Assembly: GCA_964635965.1 (NCBI GenBank)
Contig: CAZWQX010000095.1
Coordinates: 1 to 14,650 of the forward strand
From: JAKVAV01 sp964635965
GTDB taxonomy: Bacteria; Bacteroidota; Bacteroidia; Flavobacteriales_D; Cryomorphaceae
DNA length: 14,650 nt
Reading direction: 5' to 3'
The translations under genes were made by a program, and so were the position numbers. Positions 6,330 through 14,204 of the stretch are shown here, piece by piece; positions within the stretch are counted from its first letter, which is position 1, and each line of letters begins with the position of its first letter. The notes beneath the pieces are model-generated. The model was not told the DNA's origin, did not search any database, and was given only the letters and a program-made list of their open reading frames with translations.

Positions 6330-8663
6330 ATGAGAAAACTACTTCTATTACTGAGTTTAAGCCTTCTTTTTCTGTCTCTCAAGGCGCAAGAAGACATAAG
6401 TGAGTCACTCCAACTCAACGGAGAGGCCCACATTCTTTTATCCAAGCAAGAATTTTTCAATACGAACTTTGATGCAGCCCTTTACATAGATGAGCACTTT
6501 CACCATCAAGATTCAGTTCGAGCAATTGTGACTTCTCGTCAAATTGAACTTTTTGAAGATCTCAACTTAGCCTATACTCTCTTGCCGCACCCAATGAAGA
6601 ATCGCACAATTGAAGTCATAGACGGTAAGGATCTTGGTCAATCTAAAAGTACTGACTGCGCTACTTTTCTTTCGGCGTATCCATCATACGGTCTGTATGA
6701 GCAAATGATGGATGATTTCGCTAATGATTATCCCGAAATCTGCAGGTACGAAGAAATAGGAGTACTTCCATCAGGTCGGAAATTAATGGCCTTGGTTATT
6801 TCTGATAACGTGAATACGGTTGAGGATGAACCGAGATTCTTATACACCTCTACCATGCACGGTGACGAGACGGCAGGATATATTCTCAGTTTGAGGTTGA
6901 TTAAGGATTTACTGTGTAATTATGGATCCGATGATCACATTACATACTTGGTTGATAATATCGAGATTTGGATAAACCCTTTGGCGAATCCTGATGGCAC
7001 CTACGCTTGGGGCAACAACAATTTGAATGGGGCCCGACGTACCAATGCCAATTTTGTTGATTTGAATCGAAACTACCTTGATCCTCAGGATGGCCCAAAT
7101 CCTGATGGAAATTCCTATCAACCCGAAACGGTCGCCTTTATGGAGCTTGCAGAAAATGTTCATTTCAATATGAGCAGTAATATGCACGGTGGAGTTGAAG
7201 TAGCCAATTATCCTTGGGATACCTGGTCATTTAACCATGCTGACGATGATTGGTGGATTCATGTATGCCGCGAATACGCAGATTCGGCCCAGGCTGATTC
7301 TCCTTTTGGGTACTTTGATGCCTTCAATGACGGTATTACCAATGGTTTTGATTGGTACGAAGTTGACGGAGGTCGCCAAGATTTCATGACCTACTTCCAC
7401 CGAGGCAGAGAAATGACTTTGGAGCTCAGCAATCAAAAATTTATTCCTTCATCCCAGTTTGATAATTTCTGGAACTATAACCGAAGATCGCTCTACAATT
7501 ATCTCGAGCAATGTCTTTTTGGACTAAGAGGGATCATTACCGATGCCGAAACGGGAAATCCTATCCAAGCCAATGTGTTTATCGCCAATCATGACATGGA
7601 AAATTCCGATGTTTTTTCGCAAGTCCCAATTGGAAATTACCACAGGTATTTATTCGAAGGAGATTATGATGTTACTTTTTCTGCTGATGGGTACGAGTCT
7701 CAGGTGATCAATGTCACTATTGAGAACAATCAAACGACGATTTTGGATGTTTCTCTTCAACCATTATCATCATCTTGCACGGTTGAAGGTGGATCCTTAG
7801 AAATAGTGTCCGGAACGACCGATATCTGTGCCGGGGGAAATGACCCGAGTAATGTTGAAGTGAGTGTTACCGGAAACTCTGGTTATGGAAGTGTATTTGG
7901 TCTGGTTGATGAAGCCAATGATATAATACTATCATCCTTTACAGGTAGTTTTAATCTGGGCTCGCTTCCCGCAGGTGACTATCAAATAAGACATATGAGC
8001 TACGTTGAAGGGCTGAATATCAATGTTGCAAATGCCTCTTTGCTCGAGGGATGTTTTGATCTTTCGAATCCAATAAACATTTTAGTTAGTGAAGTTGATG
8101 GAGGAACAATCTTAACGAACGATGATACCTCAATTTGTGGGGACGATGGGATCGCGTCTACATTGAATATAGGTTTGTCAGGAGCGGTAGGAGAAAATGC
8201 CATTTGGGTGGTCCTATCAAACGATTTATCTCAAGTTATTGCGACATCTCAGATTCCCGATTTCAATTTTGATTCATTTGCTGCCGGGAATTACAAGCTT
8301 CTTCATGTCTCTTACGCAAATGGGGTAAACTTATCCGAAGTTGATCCTCAGAATCCTGTGGGCTGCTTGAGTGCTTCTAACCCCATATCTGTCAGCGTTG
8401 CGAACTGCAATTCCCTCATCACCGATTTGAACCAAGTGGGAGATCAAGTGAACATGCTATTCAGCCCATTGAATGATGGTGTTTATGAAATTGATCTTCT
8501 CGACCTCAATGGAAAGCGACTAGCAGTGATTTATCGAGGGAGTGCCATTTCAGGTCAAACAATGCTTCTTTCAAAGGAAATTGCGAACCTGGCAACGGGG
8601 GTTTACGTGATTCAATTGATCGGTGAGCAAGTCACACAGTCTCAAAAAGTTTTTATTGACTAG
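6330..8663 (+). CDS. Secreted M14 zinc carboxypeptidase (regulatory N/E type) with C-terminal sorting-like domain
   Basis: A 777-residue exported metallocarboxypeptidase that removes C-terminal residues from peptides. The signal peptide is residues 1-19 (cut KA|Q), followed by about 85 residues possibly acting as a propeptide. Catalytic domain, about 115-395: zinc ligands H177 and E180 (MHGDE) and H286 (NMHGG), substrate-binding NR 246-247 (VDLNRN), probable substrate tyrosine Y355, and catalytic E365 (MTLELS). The stretch DWYEVDGGRQDF matches the regulatory CPE/CPD/CPN subfamily, which normally prefers basic C-termini, and as in that subfamily a transthyretin-like domain follows (398-479). 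Then come two 105-residue repeat modules (483-693) and a C-terminal region (about 702-777) with LLDLNGKRL and LATGVYVIQL. This fits a T9SS sorting domain but lacks the usual PNP motif at its start. TATTTTTA (6306-6313) is one base off the -7 promoter consensus. The family is certain; the substrate is not known. Confidence 0.93.
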   Translation: MRKLLLLLSLSLLFLSLKAQEDISESLQLNGEAHILLSKQEFFNTNFDAALYIDEHFHHQDSVRAIVTSRQIELFEDLNLAYTLLPHPMKNRTIEVIDGKDLGQSKSTDCATFLSAYPSYGLYEQMMDDFANDYPEICRYEEIGVLPSGRKLMALVISDNVNTVEDEPRFLYTSTMHGDETAGYILSLRLIKDLLCNYGSDDHITYLVDNIEIWINPLANPDGTYAWGNNNLNGARRTNANFVDLNRNYLDPQDGPNPDGNSYQPETVAFMELAENVHFNMSSNMHGGVEVANYPWDTWSFNHADDDWWIHVCREYADSAQADSPFGYFDAFNDGITNGFDWYEVDGGRQDFMTYFHRGREMTLELSNQKFIPSSQFDNFWNYNRRSLYNYLEQCLFGLRGIITDAETGNPIQANVFIANHDMENSDVFSQVPIGNYHRYLFEGDYDVTFSADGYESQVINVTIENNQTTILDVSLQPLSSSCTVEGGSLEIVSGTTDICAGGNDPSNVEVSVTGNSGYGSVFGLVDEANDIILSSFTGSFNLGSLPAGDYQIRHMSYVEGLNINVANASLLEGCFDLSNPINILVSEVDGGTILTNDDTSICGDDGIASTLNIGLSGAVGENAIWVVLSNDLSQVIATSQIPDFNFDSFAAGNYKLLHVSYANGVNLSEVDPQNPVGCLSASNPISVSVANCNSLITDLNQVGDQVNMLFSPLNDGVYEIDLLDLNGKRLAVIYRGSAISGQTMLLSKEIANLATGVYVIQLIGEQVTQSQKVFID
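7776..8408 (+). repeat. Two tandem 105-residue modules in the carboxypeptidase
   Basis: Residues 483-587 and 588-693. Shared order: GG(S/T)(L/I), DIC or SIC, a run of about 13 residues, LSGAVGENAIWVVLS-type strand, F(N/D) with (P/A)AG(D/N)Y, then HMSYVEGLN or HVSYANGVN, then CFDLSNPI or CLSASNPI. The motif order is the same in both copies while the residues are well diverged. I recall similar units in other T9SS-exported Bacteroidota proteins but cannot attach a family name. An Ig-like beta-sandwich is a guess. Confidence 0.7.
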
Positions 8664-9960
8664 ACTCCTTGTTGGGAACAAGGAGCAATAGGACAATGCC
8701 GATAATAAAGAAACTTCCCAATGCCAAAGCAGAGTTTCTAAGATCCCCCGTTAATTCGTAGATGTAACCAAAGATGAACGTTCCTGAAACGATTCCAATC
8801 TTATCACATACATCGTAAAAACTAAAGTAAGAGGCGTGATCTATAGTTGAAGGAAGAAACTTGGAATATGTACTTCGGCTAAGTGATTGAATTCCTCCCA
8901 TTACAAATCCTACAATTCCGGCAAGAATATAGAACTCAAATGGAGTTGTAATCACATAAGCCATTCCACATACGCCAATCCAGATGATCACGGCAACCAT
9001 GAGCCCCCGCAAATTTCCAAGTTTTGAGCTCATCCAGGAGTGAAGATATGCTCCAACAATAGCGATGGCCTGTATGATAAGAATACTTGTGATAAGACCT
9101 TCATCAGGCATTCCTTCTATTTCGTTCTTCGCGAAACTCACAGCCATGTACATGACCGTTTGCACGCCCATGTTGAAGACAAAAAATGCAATTAGGTATC
9201 GCTTGAGCCTACTGGTAGTTTTGAGTTGTCTCCAAACACCAATTAATTCTTTATACCCGCGGTACAGGTATTCACCTTTTACTTTTCTGCGATAAACATT
9301 ACCCGGTAGACGGTTAAAGGCGATTTGAGCAAAGCCTATCCACCATAAACCCACCATCGCAAATGAGATTCTTGCGGGCATATCACCTTCCCCGAGCCCA
9401 TACATTCCTGGTTTTAGTATCATCGATAGGTTGATCACTAAGAGTATGATGCTTCCAATATATCCTAAGGAAAATCCTTTCGCGCTTACTCGATCTTGAT
9501 TTTCCGGCGATGCAATTTCAGGCAAATAGGCATTGTAAAAGACTTGACTTCCGGAAAACCCAACTCCTGCCAGCAAAGTCATGAACAAGCCCCAAGCAAG
9601 ATGATTTGGATCAAAAAAGAACAGTCCAATACAAGCTAGTCCTCCCAAGTAGCAAAAGAACTTCATGAATTGTTTCTTGCTTCCTGAATAGTCAGCTATC
9701 CCCGAAAGGAGAGGGGTGATAAGAGCTACAATCAGAAACGACGCTGACAATGTATAAGAATACAGTGCCGTGTTCTTGAATGACCTTCCGAATAAAGAAA
9801 CATCGGGGTCAGTTATGTTTTCATAAAAGATGGGGAATATGGATGAAGTGATGACCAGCGAATAAACCGAATTCGCCCAATCGTACATTGCCCATCCCGT
9901 GATTGTTTTGGGATCGTCCTTTTTAATTACACTTTGCCGGATTTCTTCTGATACCTGCAC
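8653..9960 (-). CDS. MFS transporter, UMF1/Atg22 family
   Basis: A 435-residue inner-membrane protein with about 12 spans, the usual size for bacterial members of the UMF1 family (related to yeast vacuolar amino-acid effluxer Atg22). Family-typical stretches are GWAMYDWANSVY (22-33), ADYSGSKKQF (89-98), FYNAYLPEIA (141-150), DRVSAKGFSLGYIGS (156-170), GGIQSLSRSTYSKFLP (355-370) and FYDVCDKIG (381-389). The substrate of bacterial members is unclear; amino-acid efflux is extrapolated from yeast. The start is GTG at 9960; the next in-frame ATG (residue 25) falls inside the conserved first motif, so it is too late. It lies 47 bases after the OmpA gene ending at 10008, possibly co-transcribed. Its 3' end overlaps the carboxypeptidase 3' end by 11 bases on the opposite strand. 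Confidence 0.92.
   Translation of the reverse strand: MQVSEEIRQSVIKKDDPKTITGWAMYDWANSVYSLVITSSIFPIFYENITDPDVSLFGRSFKNTALYSYTLSASFLIVALITPLLSGIADYSGSKKQFMKFFCYLGGLACIGLFFFDPNHLAWGLFMTLLAGVGFSGSQVFYNAYLPEIASPENQDRVSAKGFSLGYIGSIILLVINLSMILKPGMYGLGEGDMPARISFAMVGLWWIGFAQIAFNRLPGNVYRRKVKGEYLYRGYKELIGVWRQLKTTSRLKRYLIAFFVFNMGVQTVMYMAVSFAKNEIEGMPDEGLITSILIIQAIAIVGAYLHSWMSSKLGNLRGLMVAVIIWIGVCGMAYVITTPFEFYILAGIVGFVMGGIQSLSRSTYSKFLPSTIDHASYFSFYDVCDKIGIVSGTFIFGYIYELTGDLRNSALALGSFFIIGIVLLLLVPNKESSQ
8665..8685. terminator. Hairpin in the convergent 3' ends, possible bidirectional terminator
   Basis: CTCCTTGTT, loop GGG, AACAAGGAG: a perfect 9-bp stem starting two bases after the carboxypeptidase stop and lying within the last codons of the transporter gene. 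Neither side has an immediate T-run. On the minus strand a run of five Ts occurs about 20 bases further on. It would be economical for a convergent pair to end here, but the lack of a T-tract keeps confidence moderate. Confidence 0.45.
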
Positions 9961-10007
9961 GACCGCAAAATAGAAAAATAGGTTTCAACAGGCTACACGA
10001 AACACAA

Positions 10008-11231
10008 TCACATATCCACAACAAGCAATTCGACTCTTCGATTTAAAGCCCTGCCCGCTTCGTCTCCATTGCTCGCTATTGGATTGCTTTCGCCATATCC
10101 CTTTGAATTTATGCGAGTTGGTTCAATGCCTTCTTGAATCAACCAATTTTCTACGGATTTCGCCCTCGCTGTACTTAGTTCAAAATTGTGATCCTCTTCT
10201 CCCTGATTATCAGTGAAACCGTGAATTTCAATAACCATTTGAGGATTTTCATACATCACCTTCTTGAGCACATCCAGCTGGGTGAAAGACTCAGAGCGAA
10301 GTTCAGATTGATCCGAATCGAAAAATACATTCCGCAGAATGATACTCTTCCCTTTTTCAAGGGTAATCGGAACTTCTTCAGGGGAACAATCTGAAATCAT
10401 CTCCTCGTCCATTTCAGCTAAACAGAAATCGTCGAAATAATAGCGTACCTGAAAATATGCAGAGCTCGGGTCATATCCCGTTTCAGGAAGCTGCTCCCAT
10501 TCCGAGTCAGGCTTTTCGAAAGATTGGAGAACTTCTTGATTGGTTTTGCTCTTCTTCTTTTTGGCCTGTTTCTTCTGCTCTTTTATGTATTTTTTCTGTT
10601 CATCAGGAGGCAGGTAGAGCCAGCTTTTATCTTCTTGCTTTTGTTCCTCTGTCATGAAGGTTTTGCATTTTGCAAAGTCTTCTTCCCTTCTTCTTATTTC
10701 CTCGGTTTGAGTTGCGGCAAAGTAACCCAGAGTAAGGAACTCTTCTCCTCCTTTAGCCTTGTAACTCCCACTTAGTTCAAACCATTCGAAACGATTGGAA
10801 TCGGGAAGCTCCCAGTTCAATTGAGGTTTCAGATACAGATCTCCGGGTATATGGGTGTCAAGTGACTTTTTGCCAAGATGCACCCCAATCAATTTTTGAA
10901 TTGATGCATTAAAACATTTTGCCCGCATTAGGCGAGCTTGGGTACTTATTTTATAGACTTTACCTTCTTCAAGAGGTCTAAGTAATTTAATGTGAAGAAA
11001 TTCATTCTCGCGATTGTTATACATACAGAGACCATTGACATAGTCACCCGAATGAGCCTGGTGTAGGTAGGTTGAATCAGTCTTCTCATAATGATAGTAG
11101 GGCCCTTGAGGTTGAACCCATTGATATTCCGTTTCCGTTAAAACCTCTTCAAATCCCGGATTAGGAATAAGGTTTTGTCCGAACCCTATGGCCGTAAGAA
11201 AAAATGAGAAACTAAATAAACGGAGCTTCAC
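10008..11231 (-). CDS. OmpA-family protein with N-terminal jelly-roll domain and charged insertion
   Basis: 407 residues. Signal peptide 1-18 (IGFG|Q), then a galactose-binding-like jelly roll opening NLIPNPGFEE and closing with a YYFDDFCLAEM strand (about 264-274). The OmpA C-terminal peptidoglycan-binding domain spans 290-405. It shows NVFFDSDQSEL, GFTDNQG with D341, LSTARA with R356, KGYGESNP and NRRVEL. D341 and R356 are 15 residues apart, as for the diaminopimelate-contacting Asp/Arg pair in known OmpA domains. Predicted role: a periplasmic or outer-membrane protein that tethers the envelope to peptidoglycan, its front domain binding an unknown glycan or protein. Residues about 172-256 form an insertion absent from the paralog next door, including a very lysine/glutamate-rich run (212-231). 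The start is GTG at 11231; an in-frame stop lies two codons upstream, so there is no alternative. Confidence 0.88.
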   Translation of the reverse strand: MKLRLFSFSFFLTAIGFGQNLIPNPGFEEVLTETEYQWVQPQGPYYHYEKTDSTYLHQAHSGDYVNGLCMYNNRENEFLHIKLLRPLEEGKVYKISTQARLMRAKCFNASIQKLIGVHLGKKSLDTHIPGDLYLKPQLNWELPDSNRFEWFELSGSYKAKGGEEFLTLGYFAATQTEEIRRREEDFAKCKTFMTEEQKQEDKSWLYLPPDEQKKYIKEQKKQAKKKKSKTNQEVLQSFEKPDSEWEQLPETGYDPSSAYFQVRYYFDDFCLAEMDEEMISDCSPEEVPITLEKGKSIILRNVFFDSDQSELRSESFTQLDVLKKVMYENPQMVIEIHGFTDNQGEEDHNFELSTARAKSVENWLIQEGIEPTRINSKGYGESNPIASNGDEAGRALNRRVELLVVDM

Positions 11232-11253
11232 TCTTTAAATATAAAGCAAAAGA

Positions 11254-11275
11254 AAAGCGCTCTATAAAGCGCTTT
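11254..11275 (-). terminator. Hairpin terminator between the two OmpA-family genes
   Basis: On the minus strand AAAGCGC, an 8-base loop, GCGCTTT, followed directly by TTCTTTTG. The 7-bp GC-centred stem with a T-rich tail lies about 22 bases after the stop of the upstream OmpA gene. It probably attenuates or ends that transcript, so the downstream OmpA gene may have its own promoter in the short remaining spacer. Confidence 0.6.
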
Positions 11276-11297
11276 ATCAAACTTTTACAAGAATAAT

Positions 11298-12485
11298 TTA
11301 GAAGACAATCTTAAATTCTACCCTTCTGTTTTTAGCAAGTGATAGGGGAGTCGACATCGTGGAAACGGGTTGGGTATTGTCCTTTGATTTCGTAACGATC
11401 CTTGATCCGTCTATTCCTTGATCAATCATGTAGCGTCGAGTATTGTCAGCTCTTTTTTGGGCAAGCTTTTGGAGGCTCATTTCTTGCTTAGCAAGCTCAA
11501 ACTCCTGATTATCAGAATGTCCAATTATTTCGACGCGCATGCTTGGGTTCTCATTCATGAAGTTGACAATTTTATCAATCGTTCTTTTAGCAGAAGAAAC
11601 TAACCCTTCTTGGTACTGGTAGAAATAAGCATCAATCGCCTCTACTTTTTCTCCCAAGGCCATCTCTTCGTCAAGTTGTACGGTAGAGGAATAGATAATT
11701 TTACTTTCTGGAATCTTTGTATTGCTACAACCGCAATTCTCATTCGCTTCAATTTTTCGAATTTCTACGGCATCGATATAGTAATATGCGGCAGGTTCGC
11801 TTCCGTCTTCAGCGTATTGGGAAGGGAGCTCCATTGTCTCGTAGGACGTTTTCGAATCGTCCATAAAGTTTCCGATAACCAGGTACTTCTCATTCCCTTT
11901 AGCATTGTAACGTTTGCAAAACTCCCACCAGCCATCGGTTAGAGTGACTACTTCATTTTTGTCTGTAAGAATTGCTTCAGAGCTCAGAATGGATGTCTCT
12001 CCCTTTTTTGATACCTGCTTGCTTGACAAAACAACTCCAAGGTTATTAGAGGCGTACAAACTTCTTTCTGCCAGCGAGGCACGGAAATAAATACAGTAAA
12101 GGGCGTTATCTTCCATTTTACGCTTCAGCGGAACACCTAAATAAGTTCGTGGTTCTCGACTCCGATAACTGAAAGCATGTATTCCCGCATAGTTCACTCC
12201 TTCGAAAGGAGCCTGACTACCATACATGTTATCAGGAATTTTTACGTAGCGACTTCTCGTTTCACTGGCGAAGAGTTCTGCCGCTGCATCGGTCGGATTA
12301 TACCATCCATCAGCTAACTCAAACTCATCATAGCGCCTAAGGTCTTCATCTTCCATGATCGTTTCAAATCCTGAATTAGGAACCAGGTTTGATTGATCTT
12401 CTTCTTGTTCGTCATTATCCTGAGACCAAGCTTTCGGGACGATTGCAAGGAAGAAAATAATCGGGAGTAGTAAGAATTTATTCAT
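11298..12485 (-). CDS. OmpA-family protein with N-terminal jelly-roll domain, paralog of the next gene
   Basis: 395 residues. Signal peptide 1-21 (AWS|Q), an acidic linker (DNDEQEEDQ), then NLVPNSGFET opening a jelly-roll domain that closes with YYYIDAVEIRKI (about 234-245). It shares with the neighbouring paralog the block YNAKGNEKYLVIGNF (there KAKGGEEFLTLGYF). The C-terminal OmpA-like domain (about 275-395) keeps GHSDNQ with D325, KRADN with R345 and KNRRVEFK. However, the Asp-Arg spacing is 20 instead of 15, and the first strand (AIDAYFYQYQEGL) is a poor match to the usual FxFDxxxSxL. It probably binds peptidoglycan with altered geometry or affinity. CNCG-type cysteines (CGC, 251-253) precede the domain. 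Its ATG lies inside the last codons of hemE (8-base overlap, ATGAATAA), which suggests translational coupling. Confidence 0.86.
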   Translation of the reverse strand: MNKFLLLPIIFFLAIVPKAWSQDNDEQEEDQSNLVPNSGFETIMEDEDLRRYDEFELADGWYNPTDAAAELFASETRSRYVKIPDNMYGSQAPFEGVNYAGIHAFSYRSREPRTYLGVPLKRKMEDNALYCIYFRASLAERSLYASNNLGVVLSSKQVSKKGETSILSSEAILTDKNEVVTLTDGWWEFCKRYNAKGNEKYLVIGNFMDDSKTSYETMELPSQYAEDGSEPAAYYYIDAVEIRKIEANENCGCSNTKIPESKIIYSSTVQLDEEMALGEKVEAIDAYFYQYQEGLVSSAKRTIDKIVNFMNENPSMRVEIIGHSDNQEFELAKQEMSLQKLAQKRADNTRRYMIDQGIDGSRIVTKSKDNTQPVSTMSTPLSLAKNRRVEFKIVF

Positions 12486-13509
12486 GTCGGTATTCTTTTA
12501 CGGTATTAATGAATGTGCGCACGGCATCAGGGGTCATATCCGGATATACTCCATGGCCCAAGTTGGCGATATGCGGGTGATTTCCGAAAGATTTTAGCAT
12601 TTTACGGGTATGCCTAACAATATCCTTGCCGGGAGCATAAAGAACCGCAGGATCCAGATTGCCTTGCAGGGTTTTATCAGGCGCTTCATTTTTTGCAAAC
12701 TCCACGGGAACAGTCCAATCCAAGCCTATTGTTCGGCAAGGGAGTTGGGCGAGATCATCAATGCTGAAATTAGCTCCTTTGGCGAATAGAGTCACTGGAA
12801 CCAGTTGAGAAAGTTCTTCGGTAATCCTTCTTAGAGACGGAATTGCAAACTGACGGTACATTTCTTTATCCAGAACTGCTGCCCATGAATCGAAAACCTG
12901 AACTAAGTTGGCTCCTGCTTTAACCTGATGTTTTAAATAACCTATGGTTGATTCAGTTATCATATCCATCAACTTAATGGCAAGGTCCGGTCTTGAATAA
13001 ATCATATCCCGTGCGCGAGAAAATGTTTTGGAGCCCTGTCCTTCGATCATGTAACAGAAAATGGTGAAAGGTGCACCTGCAAAACCGATAAGAGGTACTC
13101 GTCCATCCAGCTCAGAAACTGTCAATTGTATTGCCTCATAAACGTAATCCAGCGATTCGGGCTCAGCAATTCGAATTGAAGATAAATCTGATTCTGATTT
13201 TATGGTTTTCGGTAAATACGGGCCTTTTTTTTCAACCATTTCATACGTCAATCCCATGGCTTCAGGGATAACGAGGATATCCGAAAAAATGATTGCCGCG
13301 TCAACGTCTAAAATATCCACGGGTTGAATAGTAACCTCTGCGGCTCGCTCAGGGGTTTCAACTAATTCCTTAAAACCGGATAAAGATGATCGAACAGCTC
13401 TGTATTCAGGCAGAATTCTCCCTGCCTGTCTCATTAACCAAACAGGAGTTCTTTCCGTTTTTTCCCCTCGTGCTGCGCGAAGGATAAGATCATTTTTTAG
13501 TGCTATCAT
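12478..13509 (-). CDS. hemE: Uroporphyrinogen decarboxylase
   Basis: Cytoplasmic enzyme of haem synthesis that removes four carboxylates from uroporphyrinogen III to give coproporphyrinogen III. With the ATG at 13509 it is 343 residues, a normal length for the family. Signatures: PVWLMRQAGR at 22-31 with substrate-binding R27 and R31; IIFSDI with D77, the equivalent of the catalytic Asp86 of human UROD; GFAGAPFTIF then Y153; FDSWAA; GNLDP; and HIANLGHGVYP with H319. No key residue is missing. The open frame runs further upstream to a TTG at 13656, but that would add 49 unconserved residues and overlap the neighbouring gene, so the ATG directly before the family-typical IALKNDLIL is chosen. 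It lies 46 bases after the beta-barrel gene and overlaps the OmpA gene by 8 bases, so it is probably co-transcribed with envelope genes. No other haem genes are visible here. Confidence 0.97.
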   Translation of the reverse strand: MIALKNDLILRAARGEKTERTPVWLMRQAGRILPEYRAVRSSLSGFKELVETPERAAEVTIQPVDILDVDAAIIFSDILVIPEAMGLTYEMVEKKGPYLPKTIKSESDLSSIRIAEPESLDYVYEAIQLTVSELDGRVPLIGFAGAPFTIFCYMIEGQGSKTFSRARDMIYSRPDLAIKLMDMITESTIGYLKHQVKAGANLVQVFDSWAAVLDKEMYRQFAIPSLRRITEELSQLVPVTLFAKGANFSIDDLAQLPCRTIGLDWTVPVEFAKNEAPDKTLQGNLDPAVLYAPGKDIVRHTRKMLKSFGNHPHIANLGHGVYPDMTPDAVRTFINTVKEYRHE

Positions 13510-13555
13510 TACTCGGGGCGCCAAAAATACGTGAATTCCCGAAACGCTGGCAATT

Positions 13556-14140
13556 CTAGAACTGACATCCGAAACGAATTGAGAAAAAACGACCAATAAC
13601 CTCTTCCGTCCCTGATACATTTGAGAAACCTCCACCAGGTAGGCGAACTGGCTCAAGTCTGACCTCGTAAGGTTTATAGATCAGTCCAATGGAAATAGTC
13701 AATTCAACATGATCAAATGCTTTGTGAGCGAAACCCATATATGGATTGAAGTATTGCTGCCAAATAGATTGTTCCCAACCCCAGTACGCTCCCAGTGAAG
13801 TTCCAATCATAAAACGGGTTTGATCTACCCCCATTAGATATCTGCCTTCGACGAATAATGGAAGGAAACGCTCTGCTTCATAAAGATGAATACCGAACCC
13901 CCCACCGAGGATTAGTTTTTCATTGAATTTGGCACCATAAAATCCCTGAATACCCGCCATAGTAACACTCTCAACATCCAGGATCCCAAAACCTACATTG
14001 AATTCCATCCCAAGAGCGGGATCGATGTTTTTTGATTTGGTGTACTTGCGTTCTTCGAATTGATTAGTATCCGTTTGAGCCAATACAAAGCCAAAACTGA
14101 AAAAGATAAAAAGAACCGTAATACACGATTTCATTATCAT
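13556..14140 (-). CDS. Small outer-membrane beta-barrel protein
   Basis: 194 residues from the ATG at 14140 (or 192 from the ATG at 14134, two codons later). Both give a signal peptide, MKSCITVLFIFFSFGFVLA, cut before Q. The mature part alternates aromatic and glycine-rich strands (GMEFNVGFGILD, IQGFYGAKF, LILGGGFGIHLYE, LFVEGRYLMG, MIGTSLGAYWGW, LTISIGLIYK) and ends in FFSIRFGCQF. A C-terminal phenylalanine is typical of outer-membrane barrels recognised by BamA. I see no motif giving a specific function. The frame is open further up to a TTG at 14200, but that extension would precede the signal peptide and is rejected. It is the first gene before hemE on this strand, with 46 bases between them. 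Confidence 0.75.
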   Translation of the reverse strand: MIMKSCITVLFIFFSFGFVLAQTDTNQFEERKYTKSKNIDPALGMEFNVGFGILDVESVTMAGIQGFYGAKFNEKLILGGGFGIHLYEAERFLPLFVEGRYLMGVDQTRFMIGTSLGAYWGWEQSIWQQYFNPYMGFAHKAFDHVELTISIGLIYKPYEVRLEPVRLPGGGFSNVSGTEEVIGRFFSIRFGCQF

Positions 14141-14168
14141 TTGTACAATATCCGAAATGAAAGCCCTA

Positions 14169-14204
14169 ATTCTTGAATACACTTCATTATAATTACTCAA
14201 GAAT
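14169..14204. repeat. 8-bp inverted repeat upstream of the beta-barrel gene
   Basis: ATTCTTGA (14169-14176) and TCAAGAAT (14197-14204) are perfect inverted copies separated by 20 bases, lying 29-64 bases upstream of the beta-barrel start. A TATAAT sits between the arms on the minus strand. It could be a two-half-site operator, but 8-bp arms with a long AT-rich spacer can arise by chance. Confidence 0.3.

Noticed and set aside
9973..10002. TTTC, 18 bases, TATTTTTC before the transporter as a promoter
   Set aside because: Both boxes deviate from the Bacteroidota consensus and the spacing is one to two bases short; a shared transcript with the upstream OmpA gene is equally likely.
13510..13656. 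Upstream extension of hemE by 49 codons
   Set aside because: It begins at TTG, overlaps the beta-barrel gene by about 100 bases and precedes the family-typical N-terminus, so it is just open frame.
14141..14200. 20-codon N-terminal extension of the beta-barrel gene from a TTG
   Set aside because: It would put a hydrophilic stretch in front of a clear signal peptide; the ATGs at 14140 and 14134 are better.
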